Shown here: piece by piece, positions 63,166 to 64,000 of the stretch
Position numbering within the stretch: the first letter of the stretch is position 1
Layout of the letters: every line of letters begins with the position of its first letter
Assembly (NCBI RefSeq): GCF_900112695.1
Contig: NZ_FOMT01000001.1
Span: 806,001-870,000 of the forward strand
Source of the DNA: Paenibacillus catalpae
GTDB lineage: Bacteria; Bacillota; Bacilli; Paenibacillales; Paenibacillaceae
Reading direction: 5' to 3'
Length of the DNA stretch: 64,000 bases
Position numbers and translations under genes: made by a program
The notes under the pieces: generated by a model
The model's database searches: none
What the model saw: only the letters and a program-made list of their open reading frames with translations
Told to the model about the DNA's origin: nothing

Positions 63166-64000
63166 ATGTTGGATCAGACAGCAATCAGCCAGATTAAAGC
63201 AACGCTTAGAAAAGGGATCGATAATAACGAAGTCTCAGGCGCTAACTTCATGGTGATCAAAGACGGCAAAGAAATTTTCTACCATGAAGACGGTATGGCA
63301 GACCGGGAAGCGGGACGACCCATTACCAGAGATTCCGTCTTCCGGTTATATTCCATGACGAAGCCGGTTACGGCAACGGCTGTTATGATTCTGGTGGAAC
63401 GCGGAGAGATTGATTTGTTCGATCCGGTTAGCCGTTACCTGCCGGGCTTCAAGAATCAGAAGGCAGAGGTTGACGGTGAATTGGTTCCGGTAGAGCGGGA
63501 AGTGAATATTCATGACTTGCTTGACATGACATGCGGACTTGTTTACGGGGGAACGAATGCAGCCGGACAAGCAACGGAAGCGCTGTTCCGGGAAGTAGAT
63601 GAACGTCTGCTGGGAGAAACGCCGCTTGGCACTGTGGAAATTATGAACCGTCTGGGCGGAGCACCGCTTGCTTTTCAACCGGGGGCCTCCTGGACCTACG
63701 GAACCTCAGCGGATGTGCTGGGAGCTGTAGTAGAAGTCGTCAGCGGAATGCGCTACGGCGAGTTTCTGCAACAAGAATTGTTTGGTCCGCTGGGCATGAA
63801 GGATACCGCATTCTGGCTGCCCGAGGACAAGAGAGGGCGTCTCGTTAAGACCTATGCCGACAATGGCGAAGGCGGATTGACGCTGTATACGGGCAATCAT
63901 TTGGGTATCATACATCAGATGGACCGCGATCCGGCATTCGAATCAGGCGGGGCCGGACTTGTCTCCACCATTGATGATGCGGCCAAATTTACGACCATGC
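63166..64000 (+). CDS. Beta-lactamase-family serine hydrolase (3' truncated by window end)
   Basis: At least 278 codons, open at the window edge. The start ATG follows GAAAGGGAG. The class C/EstB-type fold is indicated by SMTK (S-x-x-K nucleophile motif near residue 64), DMTCGL, a YGTSADVLG motif in the position of the family's Tyr, and ELFGPLGMKDTAFWLP. Likely an esterase or peptidase rather than a true antibiotic resistance enzyme; no signal peptide is seen. About 120 bases separate it from GH95, with no clear terminator. Confidence 0.85.
   Translation, partial: MLDQTAISQIKATLRKGIDNNEVSGANFMVIKDGKEIFYHEDGMADREAGRPITRDSVFRLYSMTKPVTATAVMILVERGEIDLFDPVSRYLPGFKNQKAEVDGELVPVEREVNIHDLLDMTCGLVYGGTNAAGQATEALFREVDERLLGETPLGTVEIMNRLGGAPLAFQPGASWTYGTSADVLGAVVEVVSGMRYGEFLQQELFGPLGMKDTAFWLPEDKRGRLVKTYADNGEGGLTLYTGNHLGIIHQMDRDPAFESGGAGLVSTIDDAAKFTTM

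Overview
The window looks like chromosomal DNA of an endospore-forming, glycan-degrading Firmicute, most likely Paenibacillus or a close relative. The reasons are an alpha/beta-type small acid-soluble spore protein, two GerA-type germinant receptor loci, strong AGGAGG-type ribosome binding sites with frequent TTG/GTG starts, many AraC-type regulators, a YesM/YesN-type two-component pair, and a glycoside hydrolase repertoire (GH2, GH51, GH87, GH95, two GH127, one GxGYxYP protein). No rRNA, tRNA, CRISPR array, insertion sequence or prophage was found. All family names are read from motifs and memory; no database search was run.

Layout. 1-5.4 kb: an ArsR-type regulator with a large C-terminal domain, an AraC-family remnant, an AhpD-like/HAD pair behind a clear promoter with an 18-bp inverted repeat, and a divergent MFS exporter/AraC pair. 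5.4-8.4 kb: an AraC regulator divergent from a GH127 enzyme. 8.5-10.5 kb: a spore SASP and a lone cobyric acid synthase. 10.9-18.1 kb: two large secreted proteins, a GxGYxYP protein and a modular GH87 alpha-1,3-glucanase, with small GNAT and VOC genes between them. 18.3-19.6 kb: an epoxide-hydrolase-like lipoprotein. 19.8-30.1 kb: two ger loci flanking a GH51 arabinofuranosidase and its divergent ArsR-type regulator, a paralogue of the first gene. 30.4-38.1 kb: one apparent operon of a solute-binding lipoprotein, a sensor kinase and a response regulator, followed by a gluconate permease and gluconokinase. 38.2-39.4 kb: a MalY/PatB aminotransferase. 39.7-48.9 kb: a LacI-controlled sugar locus (binding protein, two permeases, LacI, Zn-dehydrogenase, Gfo/Idh/MocA, HAD, second GH127). 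49-57.7 kb: DapA-like lyase, HAD, GH2 beta-galactosidase, three AraC regulators and a PhyH-type dioxygenase. 57.8-63.1 kb: an oxidative deoxy-/L-sugar operon (aldo/keto reductase, LgoD-like dehydrogenase, fuconolactonase-like amidohydrolase, GH95). The window ends inside a beta-lactamase-like serine hydrolase.

How it works together. The large modular glucanase and the GxGYxYP protein are exported. GH51, GH127, GH2 and GH95 lack signal peptides and probably cleave imported oligosaccharides. Each catabolic unit has its own adjacent regulator (AraC, LacI, ArsR-like or YesM/YesN). Candidate operators are visible: a near-identical element repeated in front of the two LacI-locus transcription units, a 26-nt direct repeat between GH51 and its ArsR-like regulator, and a perfect cre match in front of GH87. 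The points most worth following up are the ArsR-like regulators with an unassigned C-terminal domain, the binding-protein/two-component/gluconate operon, and the GH95/LgoD-like L-sugar oxidation operon.
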